Below are positions 18,059 through 27,921 of a stretch of DNA of 64,000 nucleotides, piece after piece; positions within the stretch are counted from its first letter, which is position 1; the number at the start of each line of letters is the position of its first letter. Origin of the DNA: Kineothrix alysoides (GTDB lineage: Bacteria; Bacillota; Clostridia; Lachnospirales; Lachnospiraceae). The notes beneath the pieces were generated by a model, which saw nothing but the letters and a program-made list of their open reading frames with translations, did no database searches and was not told the origin of the DNA. The DNA is taken from the NCBI RefSeq assembly GCF_000732725.1, contig NZ_JPNB01000002.1:124001-188000 (forward strand), written 5' to 3'. The translations under genes were made by a program, and so were the position numbers.

Positions 18059-18074
18059 TTAGTTTGCCTCCTTT

Positions 18075-18260
18075 TTACCAGCTTGCTTTTTTCACGCCCG
18101 GGATTTGTCCCTTGTATGCTAATTCACGGAAGCAAATTCTGCAAATTCCGTATTTTCTCAAATAAGCATGTGGACGACCACAAATTTTGCAGCGATTGTA
18201 TTCTCTCGTGGAGAACTTCGGCTTACGCTGCTGTTTAATCTTCATTGCTGTCTTAGCCAT
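18075..18260 (-). CDS. rpsZ: 30S ribosomal protein S14, zinc-binding type
   Basis: This 61-residue S14 is the short zinc-binding form: two CxxC pairs (CKIC near residue 24 and CRIC near residue 40) form the zinc ribbon in [18 protein letters not shown]. The lineage would be expected to hold a longer zinc-free paralogue elsewhere only if it uses zinc-limitation replacement, which this window does not show. It sits between rplE and rpsH. Confidence 0.98.
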   Translation of the reverse strand: MAKTAMKIKQQRKPKFSTREYNRCKICGRPHAYLRKYGICRICFRELAYKGQIPGVKKASW

Positions 18261-18273
18261 GAATTTACCTCCT

Positions 18274-18813
18274 CTATTTTGCGAATGGCATATTGAATAA
18301 TGTTAATAATTCACGGGATTCTTCATCTGTCTTTGCCGTTGTAACAAAGATAATGTCCATACCTCTTACTTTATCCACCTTATCGTATTCGATTTCGGGG
18401 AAAATAAGCTGCTCTTTAATGCCGAGCGCATAATTGCCGCGTCCGTCAAATGCGTTAGCGCTAACGCCCCTGAAGTCACGTACACGAGGTAATGCAAGGT
18501 TTACCAAACGATCGAGGAATTCATACATCTTCTCACCGCGAAGTGTAACTTTACATCCGATAGGCATCCCTTCTCTGATTTTGAAGTTAGCAATGGAATT
18601 TTTCGCTTTTGTAAGGACTGCCTTCTGACCTGTAACCGTCTCAAGATCCTTTACAGCTGATTCCAAAATCTTCGCATTCTCTTTCGCTTCGCCTACGCCC
18701 ATGTTGATAACGATCTTATCGAGCTTCGGCACTTCCATAACGTTTTTATATCCAAACTTTTTGACCATAGCATCTACGATCTCATTTTTATACATTTCTT
18801 TAAGTCTGCTCAC
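18274..18813 (-). CDS. rplE: 50S ribosomal protein L5
   Basis: L5 binds 5S rRNA and contacts P-site tRNA. The 179-residue product begins [31 protein letters not shown], contains [16 protein letters not shown] and the [29 protein letters not shown] segment, and ends [12 protein letters not shown]. All features and length are standard. Confidence 0.99.
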   Translation of the reverse strand: MSRLKEMYKNEIVDAMVKKFGYKNVMEVPKLDKIVINMGVGEAKENAKILESAVKDLETVTGQKAVLTKAKNSIANFKIREGMPIGCKVTLRGEKMYEFLDRLVNLALPRVRDFRGVSANAFDGRGNYALGIKEQLIFPEIEYDKVDKVRGMDIIFVTTAKTDEESRELLTLFNMPFAK

Positions 18814-18837
18814 GCGTCTAGACCTCCTTCCTTAGAA

Positions 18838-19170
18838 TTAATCAATAACTTCGCCCGTTGATTTAGCTACGCGAACCGCTTTGGTCTTACCAGGACGCTT
18901 ATCATCTGCAGTCCTCTGGATACCAATTCTGGTCGTCTTGCCTTTGTGAACATACATTACGTTGGACAAATCAATAGGCGCTTCCTTTTGAACGATTCCA
19001 CCGTTCTGATTGCCCGCAGAGGGCTTTGTATGCTTTGTAATCATATTTACGCCTTCTACTAACACTTTGCCGTTCTTCGCATCTACTAAAACGACTTTAC
19101 CTTCTTTACCATTGTCTTTACCGGCGATTACTTTTACTGTATCGCCCTTTTTAATTTTCACTGTTGACAT
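18838..19170 (-). CDS. rplX: 50S ribosomal protein L24
   Basis: L24 is an assembly initiator with a KOW domain. The 110-residue product starts MSTVKIKKGDTVKVIAGKDNGKEGKVVLVD (KOW at about residues 7-33) followed by VEGVNMITKHTKP and the APIDLSNVMYVHKGKTTRIG segment. Confidence 0.99.
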   Translation of the reverse strand: MSTVKIKKGDTVKVIAGKDNGKEGKVVLVDAKNGKVLVEGVNMITKHTKPSAGNQNGGIVQKEAPIDLSNVMYVHKGKTTRIGIQRTADDKRPGKTKAVRVAKSTGEVID

Positions 19171-19181
19171 TCAGACACCTC

Positions 19182-19550
19182 CTATAATACTTCAGGAGCC
19201 AAAGAAACAATTTTCATAAACTGTTTCTCACGAAGCTCTCTTGCTACTGGTCCAAAAATACGGGTTCCTCTCGGAGTCTTGTCATCTTTGATAATAACAG
19301 CAGCGTTCTCGTCAAATCTAATATAAGAACCGTCTTTACGACGAGCGCCTTTTACAGTACGAACAACTACAGCCTTTACCACATCACCTTTTTTCACAAC
19401 GCCACCGGGTGTTGCATCTTTTACGCTGGCAACGATGATATCGCCGATATGCGCATATCTTCTAGTAGATCCGCCCATAACTCTGATGCACAGAAGTTCT
19501 TTTGCACCGGTATTATCAGCAACTCTAAGTCTGCTTTCTTGCTGAATCAT
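19182..19550 (-). CDS. rplN: 50S ribosomal protein L14
   Basis: The 122-residue L14 starts [24 protein letters not shown], the most conserved part of the family, and ends [20 protein letters not shown]. It lies at the subunit interface of the ribosome. Position between rpsQ and rplX is standard. Confidence 0.99.
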   Translation of the reverse strand: MIQQESRLRVADNTGAKELLCIRVMGGSTRRYAHIGDIIVASVKDATPGGVVKKGDVVKAVVVRTVKGARRKDGSYIRFDENAAVIIKDDKTPRGTRIFGPVARELREKQFMKIVSLAPEVL

Positions 19551-19601
19551 GCTAATTCTCCTTCCAAAACTATTCCCAAACCTCGCCGAAGCGAAATTGT
19601 T

Positions 19602-19856
19602 TTATTTTGCTCTTTCGATAATTTCTACAAGTCTCCATCTTTTGTCCTTTGACAACGGCCTTGTTTCCATTACTTTTACTGTATCGCCGATGTTACAGTC
19701 GTTATTCTCATCGTGCGCTTTCAATTTATAAGTTCTCTTTACGATTTTGCTGTAAAGAGGATGCTTTACATGGTCTTCAATGGCAACAACAATTGTTTTT
19801 TCCATTTTGTTACTGGTAACCTTGCCAGTGCGTGTCTTTCTATTATTTCTTTCCAC
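19602..19856 (-). CDS. rpsQ: 30S ribosomal protein S17
   Basis: The 84-residue S17 starts [24 protein letters not shown] and contains [48 protein letters not shown], the OB-fold core. It follows rpmC by 37 bases. Confidence 0.99.
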   Translation of the reverse strand: MERNNRKTRTGKVTSNKMEKTIVVAIEDHVKHPLYSKIVKRTYKLKAHDENNDCNIGDTVKVMETRPLSKDKRWRLVEIIERAK

Positions 19857-19893
19857 TATTGATTCTCCTTTCTAATCTGTCAACCAACCTATA

Positions 19894-20103
19894 TTACTTT
19901 GCAGCTTTTTCTTTCTGTGTAATAACAGTCTGAATTCTGGCAATATTCTTTCTCACATCTTTGATTCTAGCTGTGTTGTCTAACTGATTTGTTGCGTTCT
20001 GGAATCTCAAATTGAAAAGTTCTTTTTTAGCAGCTACTAATTCCTGTGCTAAATCTGTAGCTGATTTCGTATTTAAATCTTCTACATACTTATTGGTTTT
20101 CAT
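19894..20103 (-). CDS. rpmC: 50S ribosomal protein L29
   Basis: L29 lies next to the peptide exit tunnel. The start [18 protein letters not shown] at 20103 is the family N-terminus; an upstream in-frame ATG at 20172 would add residues encoded inside rplP and is rejected. The body contains [26 protein letters not shown]. It overlaps the end of rplP by 14 bases, so the ribosome binding site is inside rplP. Confidence 0.98.
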   Translation of the reverse strand: MKTNKYVEDLNTKSATDLAQELVAAKKELFNLRFQNATNQLDNTARIKDVRKNIARIQTVITQKEKAAK

Positions 20104-20530
20104 TTGATACACCGCCTTCCAAGTCTGCTTTAGAAACAATTTTACATCTACATGGAAGCTTATGTGTCGCAAGACGTAATGCTTCTTTCGCTACATCTTC
20201 GGGTACTCCGGAGATTTCAAACATTACACGTCCGGGCTTAACAACCGCTACCCAGTATTCCAGGGAACCTTTTCCGGAACCCATACGTGTTTCTGCTGGT
20301 TTCGCTGTTACTGGTTTATCGGGGAAAATCTTGATCCAAACTTTACCACCACGTTTGATATGACGGGTCATAGCGACACGGGCTGCTTCGATCTGGTTAG
20401 ATTTAATCCAACATGGATCTAATGCTACGATACCATATTCACCGTAAGTGATCTTGTTGCCGCGGGTTGCTTTTCCTGCCATAGAACCACGGAACTGTTT
20501 ACGACGTTTTACTCTTTTAGGCATTAACAT
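20090..20530 (-). CDS. rplP: 50S ribosomal protein L16
   Basis: L16 supports the A-site tRNA and peptidyl transferase centre. The product starts [19 protein letters not shown], contains [50 protein letters not shown] and ends with QKA-free tail [14 protein letters not shown]. The first ATG is preferred because GGGAG lies 9 bases upstream. Its ends abut rpsC and overlap rpmC. Confidence 0.99.
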   Translation of the reverse strand: MLMPKRVKRRKQFRGSMAGKATRGNKITYGEYGIVALDPCWIKSNQIEAARVAMTRHIKRGGKVWIKIFPDKPVTAKPAETRMGSGKGSLEYWVAVVKPGRVMFEISGVPEDVAKEALRLATHKLPCRCKIVSKADLEGGVSNENQ

Positions 20531-21207
20531 TATTTATCGCTCCCTTCCTCCGAAGATACCTTTTCTTCGTTTTTGTTCTTAGTAGGAAGTACCTCACCTT
20601 TGTAAATCCATACTTTAACACCAACTTTACCGTAAGTTGTATCCGCTTCCGCAAAGCCGTAATCGATATCTGCTCTCAAAGTCTGAAGCGGAATAGTTCC
20701 TTCGCTGTAGAACTCTGTACGAGCCATATCTGCACCGCCAAGACGTCCGGAACAAGAGGTCTTGATTCCAAGTGCTCCTGATTTCATGGTTCTTCCCATG
20801 CAAGATTTCATTGCACGTCTGAAGGATATACGATTCACAAGCTGCTGCGCAATGTTCTCTGCAACAAGCTGTGCATCTTTGTCGGGTCTCTTAATTTCTT
20901 TAATGTCTACCAAAACCTTCTTGTTTGTCAGCTTGGAGAGTTCTTGTTTGGTTATTTCGATTTCTGCACCGCCTTTGCCGATGACAACGCCCGGTTTTGC
21001 AGTATAGATAATAACCTTTACTCGGTCGGATGCTCTTTCGATCTCAATCTTGGAGATTCCGGCACTGTATAATTTCTTTTTAAGGAATTTTCTGATGTTG
21101 TAATCTTCCACTAAGAAGTCTGAAAATTCAGCATCAGCATACCATTTGGAATCCCATTCTTTTATAATGCCGACTCTTAAGCCGTGAGGATTAACTTTCT
21201 GTCCCAT
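20530..21207 (-). CDS. rpsC: 30S ribosomal protein S3
   Basis: S3 lines the mRNA entry channel. The 225-residue product starts [24 protein letters not shown], has a KH domain with [12 protein letters not shown] at about residues 74-86, and the C-terminal domain with [38 protein letters not shown]. The acidic/serine tail is lineage specific. Confidence 0.99.
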   Translation of the reverse strand: MGQKVNPHGLRVGIIKEWDSKWYADAEFSDFLVEDYNIRKFLKKKLYSAGISKIEIERASDRVKVIIYTAKPGVVIGKGGAEIEITKQELSKLTNKKVLVDIKEIKRPDKDAQLVAENIAQQLVNRISFRRAMKSCMGRTMKSGALGIKTSCSGRLGGADMARTEFYSEGTIPLQTLRADIDYGFAEADTTYGKVGVKVWIYKGEVLPTKNKNEEKVSSEEGSDK

Positions 21208-21219
21208 GTTTACTCCTTT

Positions 21220-21624
21220 CTACTTTGCATCGAGCACAACAGTGATGTGGCTCATTCTCTTTTCGATTCTGTAAGCTCTTCCCTGTGCTCTCGGTTTTAC
21301 TCTTTTCATTGTAGGGCCTTTATTAGCGAAGCATTCCGCTACATAAAGATTCTCCGGATTCGGGTATTTTGTCGGATCCTGACTGTGCTTATATTCAGCA
21401 TTAGCAATAGCTGATTCCAATAATTTCTTAACAACGCCTGATGCATATCTGGGATTGTAGTCCAAAATAGCGAGCGCCGTGTTCACGTCTTTGCCTCTGA
21501 TAGCATCGAGTACGAAACATGCTTTCTGAACAGATATTCTAGCGTAAGATAACTTAGCTGAAGGTCTGATATCTTTCTGCGCATTTCTCTCTCTTTTAAT
21601 TTGGGATCTATGTCCTTTTGCCAT
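21220..21624 (-). CDS. rplV: 50S ribosomal protein L22
   Basis: L22 has a loop that lines the exit tunnel. The 134-residue product contains PSAKLSYARISVQKACFVLDAIRGKDVNTALAIL and the C-terminal KGPTMKRVKPRAQGRAYRIEKRMSHITVVL, where the tunnel-loop residues lie. Order rpsS-rplV-rpsC is standard. Confidence 0.99.
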   Translation of the reverse strand: MAKGHRSQIKRERNAQKDIRPSAKLSYARISVQKACFVLDAIRGKDVNTALAILDYNPRYASGVVKKLLESAIANAEYKHSQDPTKYPNPENLYVAECFANKGPTMKRVKPRAQGRAYRIEKRMSHITVVLDAK

Positions 21625-21640
21625 GGATATTACCTCCTTC

Positions 21641-21922
21641 TTATCTTACTCTTGATTTCTTTTCGTCCTTACCGTGACCTCTATAGGTTCTGGTCGCAAC
21701 AAACTCACCGAGCTTGTGGCCAACCATGTCTTCCGTTACATATACGGGAACATGCTTTCTTCCGTCATGAACTGCAATTGTATGTCCCACAAATGAAGGG
21801 AAAATTGTAGAACGACGAGACCAAGTCTTAATAACTTGTTTTTGTCCTGCTGCATTCATAGCATCTACTTTTCTCAGTAAACTCTCGTCTGCAAATGGTC
21901 CCTTTTTAAGTGATCTAGCCAT
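21641..21922 (-). CDS. rpsS: 30S ribosomal protein S19
   Basis: The 93-residue S19 starts [20 protein letters not shown] and contains [44 protein letters not shown]. It is a head protein of the 30S subunit and matches the family throughout. Confidence 0.99.
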   Translation of the reverse strand: MARSLKKGPFADESLLRKVDAMNAAGQKQVIKTWSRRSTIFPSFVGHTIAVHDGRKHVPVYVTEDMVGHKLGEFVATRTYRGHGKDEKKSRVR

Positions 21923-21962
21923 TATTCTTCCTCCTTATTTTAACGGCATAAAGTAGTCTTTA

Positions 21963-22805
21963 TTACTTTATGCTCCTGCCATCTCTTCTTCTTACAATCA
22001 GCTTGTTGGATGCTTTTTTCTTCTTACGCGTCTTTAATCCGAGTGCAGGTTTGCCCCAAGGTGTAGACGGTCCCGGACGTCCGATACCGGTCTTGCCTTC
22101 ACCACCACCGTGCGGATGGTCGTTAGGGTTCATAACAGAACCGCGAACCGTAGGGCGGATACCCATGTTACGCTTACGTCCTGCTTTACCGATATTAATA
22201 AGGCTATGGTCAACATTTCCTACAACGCCGACGGTCGCTCTGCAGTTAATCGGCACCATTCTCATTTCGCCTGAAGGAAGACGCAGTGTTGCGTATTTGC
22301 CTTCTTTAGCCATTAACTGTGCGCTGTTTCCGGCAGAACGAACGAGCTGTCCGCCTTTGCCCGGATATAATTCGATGTTGTGAATCTGCGTACCGACAGG
22401 AATTTCTGATAAGGGCAGGCAGTTACCTGCTTTTATCTCGGCCTGGGTGCCGTTCATTACGGTCATGCCGTCCTTCAATCCTTCCGGAGCGATGATATAC
22501 GCTTTTTCACCGTCTGCATAGCAGATAAGTGCGATATTTGCCGTTCTGTTAGGATCGTATTCGATGCCTATAACCGTTGCAGGAATACCGTCTTTGTTTC
22601 TCTTAAAGTCGATAATTCTGTATTTTCTTCTGGAACCACCACCGTGATGTCTTACTGTGATTTTACCTTGATTATTACGGCCTGCATTCTTTTTCAAAGA
22701 AACACAAAGAGACTTTTCAGGAGTTGTCTTTGTAATCTCAGCGAAATCAGAACCGGTCATATTTCTTCTGGAAGGTGTATATGGGTTGTATGTCTTAATT
22801 CCCAT
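21963..22805 (-). CDS. rplB: 50S ribosomal protein L2
   Basis: L2 is required for peptidyl transfer and subunit association. The start [21 protein letters not shown] at 22805 has an AAAGGAG site; the in-frame extension to 22883 is intergenic sequence. The C-terminal domain contains [36 protein letters not shown] with the conserved histidine. Length is about 280 residues. Confidence 0.99.
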   Translation of the reverse strand: MGIKTYNPYTPSRRNMTGSDFAEITKTTPEKSLCVSLKKNAGRNNQGKITVRHHGGGSRRKYRIIDFKRNKDGIPATVIGIEYDPNRTANIALICYADGEKAYIIAPEGLKDGMTVMNGTQAEIKAGNCLPLSEIPVGTQIHNIELYPGKGGQLVRSAGNSAQLMAKEGKYATLRLPSGEMRMVPINCRATVGVVGNVDHSLINIGKAGRKRNMGIRPTVRGSVMNPNDHPHGGGEGKTGIGRPGPSTPWGKPALGLKTRKKKKASNKLIVRRRDGRSIK

Positions 22806-23032
22806 GATTTTTTCTCCTTTACTAATGAGTCGCGCGGTAGGCTGAGCATGGACGGCGCATGTCGAGCGGCTGAATGTCACCATCCATACCGGACGCTCCT
22901 GCGGCGTTCGTGCGAGTAACGCGGTGTGGGAACTCGTTAGTTCCCAAATGCCTATCGCATACTTTTACGTTACTTCTTTGTTTTAATGTTGCTTACTGTC
23001 ATTTCTCCAAAAACTCTCAGAACGCTCTATTC
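22806..23032. other. rplW-rplB gap with GC-rich palindromes
   Basis: rplW and rplB are normally almost contiguous; here 227 bases separate them. The gap contains a 7-bp hairpin GGGAACT/AGTTCCC with a CGTT loop (22928-22945) and several GC-rich half-palindromes between 22836 and 22925. The rplB ribosome binding site AAAGGAG is at the left end. No reading frame with protein character is found. The gap looks like an inserted palindromic element. Confidence 0.5.
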
Positions 23033-23332
23033 TTAAAGTCCTGCGAATATTTCGATTTCCTTGCTGTCTTCCGTCAACTGAACAATCGCTTTCTTCACTT
23101 TGGAAGTTTTTCCGTAAGTGTTTCCGCGCCTCTTCGTCTTACCATCCAAATTCATGGTGTTAACTTTCTTAACCTTTGTTCCTTCGAACATTTTCTCAAC
23201 AGCTTCTTTAATCTGTGTCTTATTCGCTTCTGTATGAACCAAAAACGTGTATTTCTTTTCGCTCATACCAGCCATACTCTTCTCGGTTACAACCGGTTTG
23301 AGGATTACATCATAATATTGAATTGCTGCCAT
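23033..23332 (-). CDS. rplW: 50S ribosomal protein L23
   Basis: L23 sits at the exit tunnel and docks trigger factor and SRP. The 99-residue product has [43 protein letters not shown] and [33 protein letters not shown]. The ATG overlaps the rplD stop by one base. Confidence 0.99.
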   Translation of the reverse strand: MAAIQYYDVILKPVVTEKSMAGMSEKKYTFLVHTEANKTQIKEAVEKMFEGTKVKKVNTMNLDGKTKRRGNTYGKTSKVKKAIVQLTEDSKEIEIFAGL

Positions 23333-23988
23333 TATGCGTACACCTCCTCAATGTTAGCTACCGCTTCTTTTGTAAGAACTACGGTACCATATTTCATAAT
23401 GTCGTAAACATTAATCGTGCTCAGAACATCTTTGATCTCTCCTGCTTTGTCAATTGCCACATAAGAGGTCGCAATCGCAGGGATGTTTCTTGCCGAACAG
23501 ATCACGTTGTTATCGATTGTTCCAGTAATCACCAAAGCTTTGCTTACGCCTAAGTTGTCGAGAACTTTTTTGAACTCTTTTGTCTTGATTCCGTCCAGTT
23601 TCAATTCATCTACAACGATCAACTTGTTGCCTTCCACTCTGCTCGTAAGTGCAGATTTAAGTGCTGCCTGCTTCTCTTTCTTATTCATCTTGAAAGAATA
23701 GTCTCTCGGAACAGGTGCGAATACTACACCGCCTCCGGTCCACTGGGGAGCTCTTGTGGAACCTTGCCTTGCATGACCTGTTCCCTTCTGTCTCCAAGGT
23801 TTTCTTCCGCCGCCGGAAACTTCTGCGCGTGTCTTTGCTTTCTGTGTTCCCTGACGATTATTTGCAAGCTGTTGTACGACTGCCATGTGTACCAGATGTT
23901 CATTGACCTGAACGCCGAATACCGCATCGTTTAAGTCGATTTTACCAACTTCTTTGCCTTCCATATTATAAACAGATACGTTTGCCAT
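23332..23988 (-). CDS. rplD: 50S ribosomal protein L4
   Basis: L4 lines the exit tunnel and in enterobacteria represses the S10 operon. The start [19 protein letters not shown] at 23988 has a GGAGG site; upstream codons belong to rplC overlap. The tunnel loop [39 protein letters not shown] is intact. If the S10 leader here is autoregulatory, L4 is the first candidate ligand. Confidence 0.99.
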   Translation of the reverse strand: MANVSVYNMEGKEVGKIDLNDAVFGVQVNEHLVHMAVVQQLANNRQGTQKAKTRAEVSGGGRKPWRQKGTGHARQGSTRAPQWTGGGVVFAPVPRDYSFKMNKKEKQAALKSALTSRVEGNKLIVVDELKLDGIKTKEFKKVLDNLGVSKALVITGTIDNNVICSARNIPAIATSYVAIDKAGEIKDVLSTINVYDIMKYGTVVLTKEAVANIEEVYA

Positions 23989-24019
23989 CTGAATGGTCCT
24001 CCTTTCACCCGTTTCAGGC

Positions 24020-24703
24020 TTATGCTTCAACCTTAACGGTTTCTTTTATTGTCACTAAAGCTTTCTTAGGTCCCGGAACTGCACCTTTTACTAAAAGCAG
24101 GTTCTTGTCTGCATCTACTCTTACTATCTCAAGATTCTGAACCGTAACTCTTACGCAGCCCATATGTCCGGGCATTCCTTTTCCTTTGAACACGCGGCTC
24201 GGGGAAGAACATGCGCCGTTGGAACCTTGGTGACGATGGAATTTGGAACCGTGTGTCATAGGTCCTCTGTGCTGTCCGTGTCTCTTGATCGCACCCTGGA
24301 ATCCTTTACCTTTTGAGATCGCAGATGTATCTACTTTATCTCCTACTGCAAAAATGTCCGCTTTGATTTCATTACCGAGTGCGTATTCCTCAGAATTCTC
24401 AAACTTGAATTCTCTTACGTATCTCTTGCCGGAGACGCCAGCCTTGTCAAAGTGACCTTTCATCGCTTTATTCACGCCATGTCTGTGAACCACTTCTTTT
24501 TTACCGCTCTTGTCTTTATTAACGATTCTTTCTTTCTTGTCAGCAAAGCCAACCTGTACTGCTTTGTAACCGTCGTTCTCTTCTGTCTTGATCTGTGTTA
24601 CAACGCAAGGTCCTGCCTGAAGTACCGTTACCGGAATCAGGGAACCGTTCTCATCGAAGATTTGAGTCATTCCGACTTTCGTAGCTAAAATAGCTTTTTT
24701 CAT
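24020..24703 (-). CDS. rplC: 50S ribosomal protein L3
   Basis: L3 reaches toward the peptidyl transferase centre. The start [20 protein letters not shown] at 24703 is preceded by GGAGGTAAAG; the in-frame extension to 24757 is not conserved. The W-finger region [28 protein letters not shown] and [20 protein letters not shown] are present. Confidence 0.99.
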   Translation of the reverse strand: MKKAILATKVGMTQIFDENGSLIPVTVLQAGPCVVTQIKTEENDGYKAVQVGFADKKERIVNKDKSGKKEVVHRHGVNKAMKGHFDKAGVSGKRYVREFKFENSEEYALGNEIKADIFAVGDKVDTSAISKGKGFQGAIKRHGQHRGPMTHGSKFHRHQGSNGACSSPSRVFKGKGMPGHMGCVRVTVQNLEIVRVDADKNLLLVKGAVPGPKKALVTIKETVKVEA

Positions 24704-24794
24704 TTCTTTACCTCCATTTATTCTACAGCGGCCTAGTTCTTTATCGGAACTTTGCATACTAGTAGGGGTCTTGTTTGTTTACTTTCGATGAAAA

Positions 24795-25112
24795 TTACTT
24801 GTTTTTCATCTTGATGTCAATATATACACCAGCCGGCATCTCGAGTCTCTGCAGCGCATCAACTGTCTTGGGTGTCGGGGTAATGATATCGATCAGTCTC
24901 TTGTGAGTTCTTTGTTCGAACTGCTCTCTGGAATCCTTGTATTTGTGAACCGCTCTCAGAATAGTAACTATTTCCTTTTTTGTAGGAAGGGGTACCGGTC
25001 CGCTTACCTGTGATCCGTTTTTCTTAACTGTTTCAATGATTTTTTTGGCAGATGCATCAACCAGGTGATGATCGTAAGCTTTTAATGTGATTCTCATTAC
25101 TTGACTTGCCAT
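24795..25112 (-). CDS. rpsJ: 30S ribosomal protein S10
   Basis: S10 (NusE) is both a 30S head protein and part of the antitermination complex. The 105-residue product starts [33 protein letters not shown] and contains [38 protein letters not shown]. It is the first gene of the S10-spc-alpha transcript and has a strong AAGGAGG site. Confidence 0.99.
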   Translation of the reverse strand: MASQVMRITLKAYDHHLVDASAKKIIETVKKNGSQVSGPVPLPTKKEIVTILRAVHKYKDSREQFEQRTHKRLIDIITPTPKTVDALQRLEMPAGVYIDIKMKNK

Positions 25113-25390
25113 AAAAAAAGTCGCCTCCTTTTCGCACTTTTTAAATTAAGTACGACAAGCGGTGACTGTACACTCTCCCGTGTGTGTCCTAAAGTTTCTC
25201 ACTCTCGAACTATCTCACACGTCGTTTCTACGTTGCTGTCAGAAGATTATCTTCTACGTAGACCATATTATCTGTACAGTGACTTGTCGTCAGTTTCCTA
25301 AGCCATTATATCCGGCTCTCTTGACATTCGCTCCACGGAAAACCTGCCTTTCGGCAGCAACCTCACGCTTCATTGCTATCATGCCACAGC
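25113..25390 (-). promoter_or_regulatory. structured 5' leader of the S10 operon
   Basis: About 280 bases of leader precede rpsJ. From 5' to 3' on the minus strand the RNA can form: a CTGCC/GGCAG hairpin closed by a GAAA tetraloop (25344-25357); a long-range stem 25274-25290 with 25152-25171 (8 bp CTTGTCGT/ACGACAAG plus 6 bp GTACAG/CTGTAC) that encloses two further hairpins, ACGTAG/CTACGT with AGAAGA/TCTTCT at 25228-25261 and CACACG/CGTGTG at 25179-25221. The result is a multibranched fold ending about 40 bases before the rpsJ start. There is no U-tract, so control, if any, is more likely on translation or by protein binding than by intrinsic termination. Confidence 0.65.
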
Positions 25391-25397
25391 AATAAGT

Positions 25398-25426
25398 AGT
25401 ATACATGATGTTTCCTCATGTTTCAA
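25398..25426 (-). promoter_or_regulatory. sigma-A promoter of the S10-spc-alpha operon
   Basis: On the minus strand, -35 TTGAAA (25421-25426), a 17-base spacer and -10 TATACT (25398-25403). Transcription would start near 25391. It shows that the S10 operon has its own promoter here and does not rely on tuf. Confidence 0.85.
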
Positions 25427-25561
25427 GTGTTTTTTTATATTTTTTTAAATTTTTTTAAAATGACCATTCTAAGGCCATTTTTCGCAAAAAAATACCTACT
25501 CAGCATTATAGAATATTATATAATAGAAGTAAACAATAAAAGGTTTTATGGAGGTAATACT

Positions 25562-26794
25562 TTGATAGTCAGAAAAATCAAGCCGGAAGAAGTAAAACGC
25601 ACAGAAGAATTGTTCTCTGTTTCTTTCGATTCTTCTTATAGTAATGAAGAAACACCTATGAAATTATATCAGAAATACATAGACGCTCCCGAAAGCAGAG
25701 AACAGGAGCATTGTCTGGAAAGGTTTGCCGCCTTCGAGGACGACGATACGACTATGATGAGCTGCTTCATCGTACAGCCTTTCGAGATTCGTTTCGACGG
25801 CCACAAGGAAAAGATGAACGGTATCGGCGGAGTAGCTACTCTGCCCCAATACCGGAAAAGAGGCGGTATTCGTGCCTGCTTTGCCTCTGCTCTTCCTTAT
25901 ATGTATGAACAGGGCGCCGCTTTTTCCTACTTATATCCCTTCTCCACCGCTTATTATAGGAAATTTGGTTATGAAATATGTTGTAAACGGCACTTGTATC
26001 GTATCTCTCTTCCTCATATTCCGGCTTATCCGACGTCCGGTACCTGTTATCTGCTGGAGGAGGCTACGAAAGCCGATGCCATGAAGGATATTCTTTATAT
26101 ATATAGGAAATGGCTGGAAAAGTATAACATGATGGTGGAGGATGCTGATTACGACTACCGTTTTATCGAGACTGCAAGTCCTTTTAAAGATCAGGTATTT
26201 ACTTATGTATACCGTTCTGATAAGGGGGAGGCGCTCGGTCTTATGACCTTTAAGTGTGATACTTCCCCGGAGCATAGATTGATTGAATGCAGCCGTCTCT
26301 TCTATATTAATAACGAAGGACTGCAAGGGCTTTTGACTCTTGCAAAAAGCTATGCGGCCGACTATCGCCATATCCGCTTTTCTCTTCCTGTGGACATGCC
26401 TCTTGAGCAGGTACTGCCGGAATGGTCTATGGGCGCAGTGAGCTGCGATTCGATTCCCAATGGTATGGTTCGTGTTATCGATGTAAAAAAGGCGCTGCAG
26501 GATGCACAATATATTGGAGATGGGGGACTGTCGTTAGAAATCTCAGATCCTTTTATTCCGCAGAACAATGGCGTATTCACGATAAACTTCCGAAACGGAA
26601 TATGCGAGGAGCTTGCAATGGGCAAAGGAACACCTGATATTGTACTTCCTATATCGGCGTTCTCTGCATTGATTGCGGGAGGGTATGATACGAGTACCGT
26701 TCCGCTGTGGGAAGGGGTATCTGTATATGGGGATATGGCGGATATTTCTAAGGTATTCTATAAAAAGGCGGTGCATATTGCTACCTACTTCTAA
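25562..26794 (+). CDS. Eis-like GNAT N-acetyltransferase
   Basis: The protein has about 411 residues and the layout of the Eis/enhanced-survival family: an N-terminal GNAT fold with the acetyl-CoA loop GIGGVATLPQYRKRGGIRACF, a second GNAT-like part, and a C-terminal SCP2-like domain. FSTAYYRKFGYEIC is also typical. A TTG at 25562 is the probable start since TATGGAGG lies 8 bases upstream; the longer frame upstream is AT-rich and lacks family character. Substrates of this family include amines and aminoglycosides; none can be assigned. It is divergent from the S10 promoter. Confidence 0.85.
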   Translation: MIVRKIKPEEVKRTEELFSVSFDSSYSNEETPMKLYQKYIDAPESREQEHCLERFAAFEDDDTTMMSCFIVQPFEIRFDGHKEKMNGIGGVATLPQYRKRGGIRACFASALPYMYEQGAAFSYLYPFSTAYYRKFGYEICCKRHLYRISLPHIPAYPTSGTCYLLEEATKADAMKDILYIYRKWLEKYNMMVEDADYDYRFIETASPFKDQVFTYVYRSDKGEALGLMTFKCDTSPEHRLIECSRLFYINNEGLQGLLTLAKSYAADYRHIRFSLPVDMPLEQVLPEWSMGAVSCDSIPNGMVRVIDVKKALQDAQYIGDGGLSLEISDPFIPQNNGVFTINFRNGICEELAMGKGTPDIVLPISAFSALIAGGYDTSTVPLWEGVSVYGDMADISKVFYKKAVHIATYF

Positions 26795-26811
26795 TTTTTT
26801 ATTTTTGGTTT

Positions 26812-26991
26812 TCATGAAGGCTGCTGCGAAATAATTTTATTTGCAGCAGCCTTTCTCATGTCTCCCACTGATTTGTTGATCATATTTCTCTGTGTCACAA
26901 AATTAATACTATGGTCATCTCTTCCATTAGTAAATACGTAATACAGTGTACCGTCCAGATTATGCCCTATATACACCCACTGGAAATTATC
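26812..26991 (-). pseudogene. possible gene remnant
   Basis: A minus-strand frame open from 26991 to a stop at 26812 reads with protein-like composition (for example QWVYIGHNLDGTLYYVFTNG) but has no ribosome binding site or good start and is closed by an upstream stop. Its 3' end runs through the terminator hairpin of the GNAT gene. It looks like the tail of a decayed gene. I do not recognise the family. The rest of the gap up to 27096 holds nothing else visible. Confidence 0.3.
26817..26857 (+). terminator. hairpin after the GNAT gene
   Basis: GGCTGCTGC (26819-26827) pairs with GCAGCAGCC (26843-26851), extended inside by AAATAA/TTATTT, followed by TTTCTC. The U-tract is weak but the stem is strong. 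Confidence 0.6.
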
Positions 26992-27096
26992 TCACCAAGT
27001 TCGTAAATTGGGGGCTCACTTTAATATAACTATCAAAACCATTTGCAGTAACATCCCCCCGTTAAATACGATAAAAAAACACACTTTTGTTCAAAT

Positions 27097-27921
27097 TTAT
27101 TTTTCATACAAAAATTTCTCCGATAAAGTAACCTTAAAGTCCTTAGCAAGACTTCTGAATTCATCTGGTTGAATCGTCTGCAATTTGTCTGGCCTCATGG
27201 ATAACATCTTTACCAGAATCTGGGCGGACTTTTCCACTGTGTGCATCAGTCCAAAGGTCAAATCGAAATTCTCGCCTGCTGCGAACATTCCATGGTGGGC
27301 CCATATAGCCACATCGTATTCCCTCATTAGTCTGCTTGTTGCTACCGCGATATCCCTTCCTCCCGGAACCATCCACGGCACAACACCAATTCCGTCGGGA
27401 AATACTACCGGGCATTCTGTCGCCATCTCCCACAATTCTCTTGTAAATACCTCATCCCGTAGGGGAAGTACAAAGGTCAATGCGATTATATTGGCGGTGT
27501 GCGCATGGTAGATTACATGGTATCTACCCTTTGTTGCAATCTTCTTCACCTCGTGGTTCATTAGGTGGGAGGGCAGTTCAGAGGTAGGCCTGCCGCCATT
27601 TACAAGTCCCCATACAATACGATAATTTTCTCCTTTATCGTCCAGTTCAATCATGCAAATGGAATCTTCCGGTCTTAAAATAACATTTCTAAAATATTTT
27701 CCGCTTCCCGTTACAAGAAAATATTCTTCCGCAAGCCCCGGTACACTAGTGCCTATAGGCTGCCATTCCCCTATCTGAAAATTTCCCTTTATCCTAACTA
27801 CTTCTTCAGGCTTGACACGATAGGAAAGATTTCCACCATTTCTTTCATGCCAGCCCTGTTCCCATCCGTCATTTGCCATACGGATAAATCCTCGTACAAA
27901 TTCTGCATCTAAAAATTTCAT
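27097..27921 (-). CDS. rhaD: rhamnulose-1-phosphate aldolase
   Basis: RhaD cleaves L-rhamnulose 1-phosphate to dihydroxyacetone phosphate and L-lactaldehyde. The class II aldolase features are visible: ERNGGNLSYRV near residue 27, the zinc histidines in IYHAHTANI and WAHHGMFAAG, and GLMHTVEKSAQI near the end. The second ATG (27921) is taken as start because GGAGGA lies 6 bases before it, too close for the first. About 274 residues, the usual length. Last gene of the rhamnose group. Confidence 0.95.
   Translation of the reverse strand: MKFLDAEFVRGFIRMANDGWEQGWHERNGGNLSYRVKPEEVVRIKGNFQIGEWQPIGTSVPGLAEEYFLVTGSGKYFRNVILRPEDSICMIELDDKGENYRIVWGLVNGGRPTSELPSHLMNHEVKKIATKGRYHVIYHAHTANIIALTFVLPLRDEVFTRELWEMATECPVVFPDGIGVVPWMVPGGRDIAVATSRLMREYDVAIWAHHGMFAAGENFDLTFGLMHTVEKSAQILVKMLSMRPDKLQTIQPDEFRSLAKDFKVTLSEKFLYEK

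Noticed and set aside
24020-24757. Longer N-terminus for L3 (and similarly for L2, L4, L29)
   Set aside because: The extensions are not part of the families, and the good ribosome binding sites lie before the inner starts.
25113-25390. Transcription attenuator in the S10 leader
   Set aside because: No U-tract after any hairpin on the minus strand.
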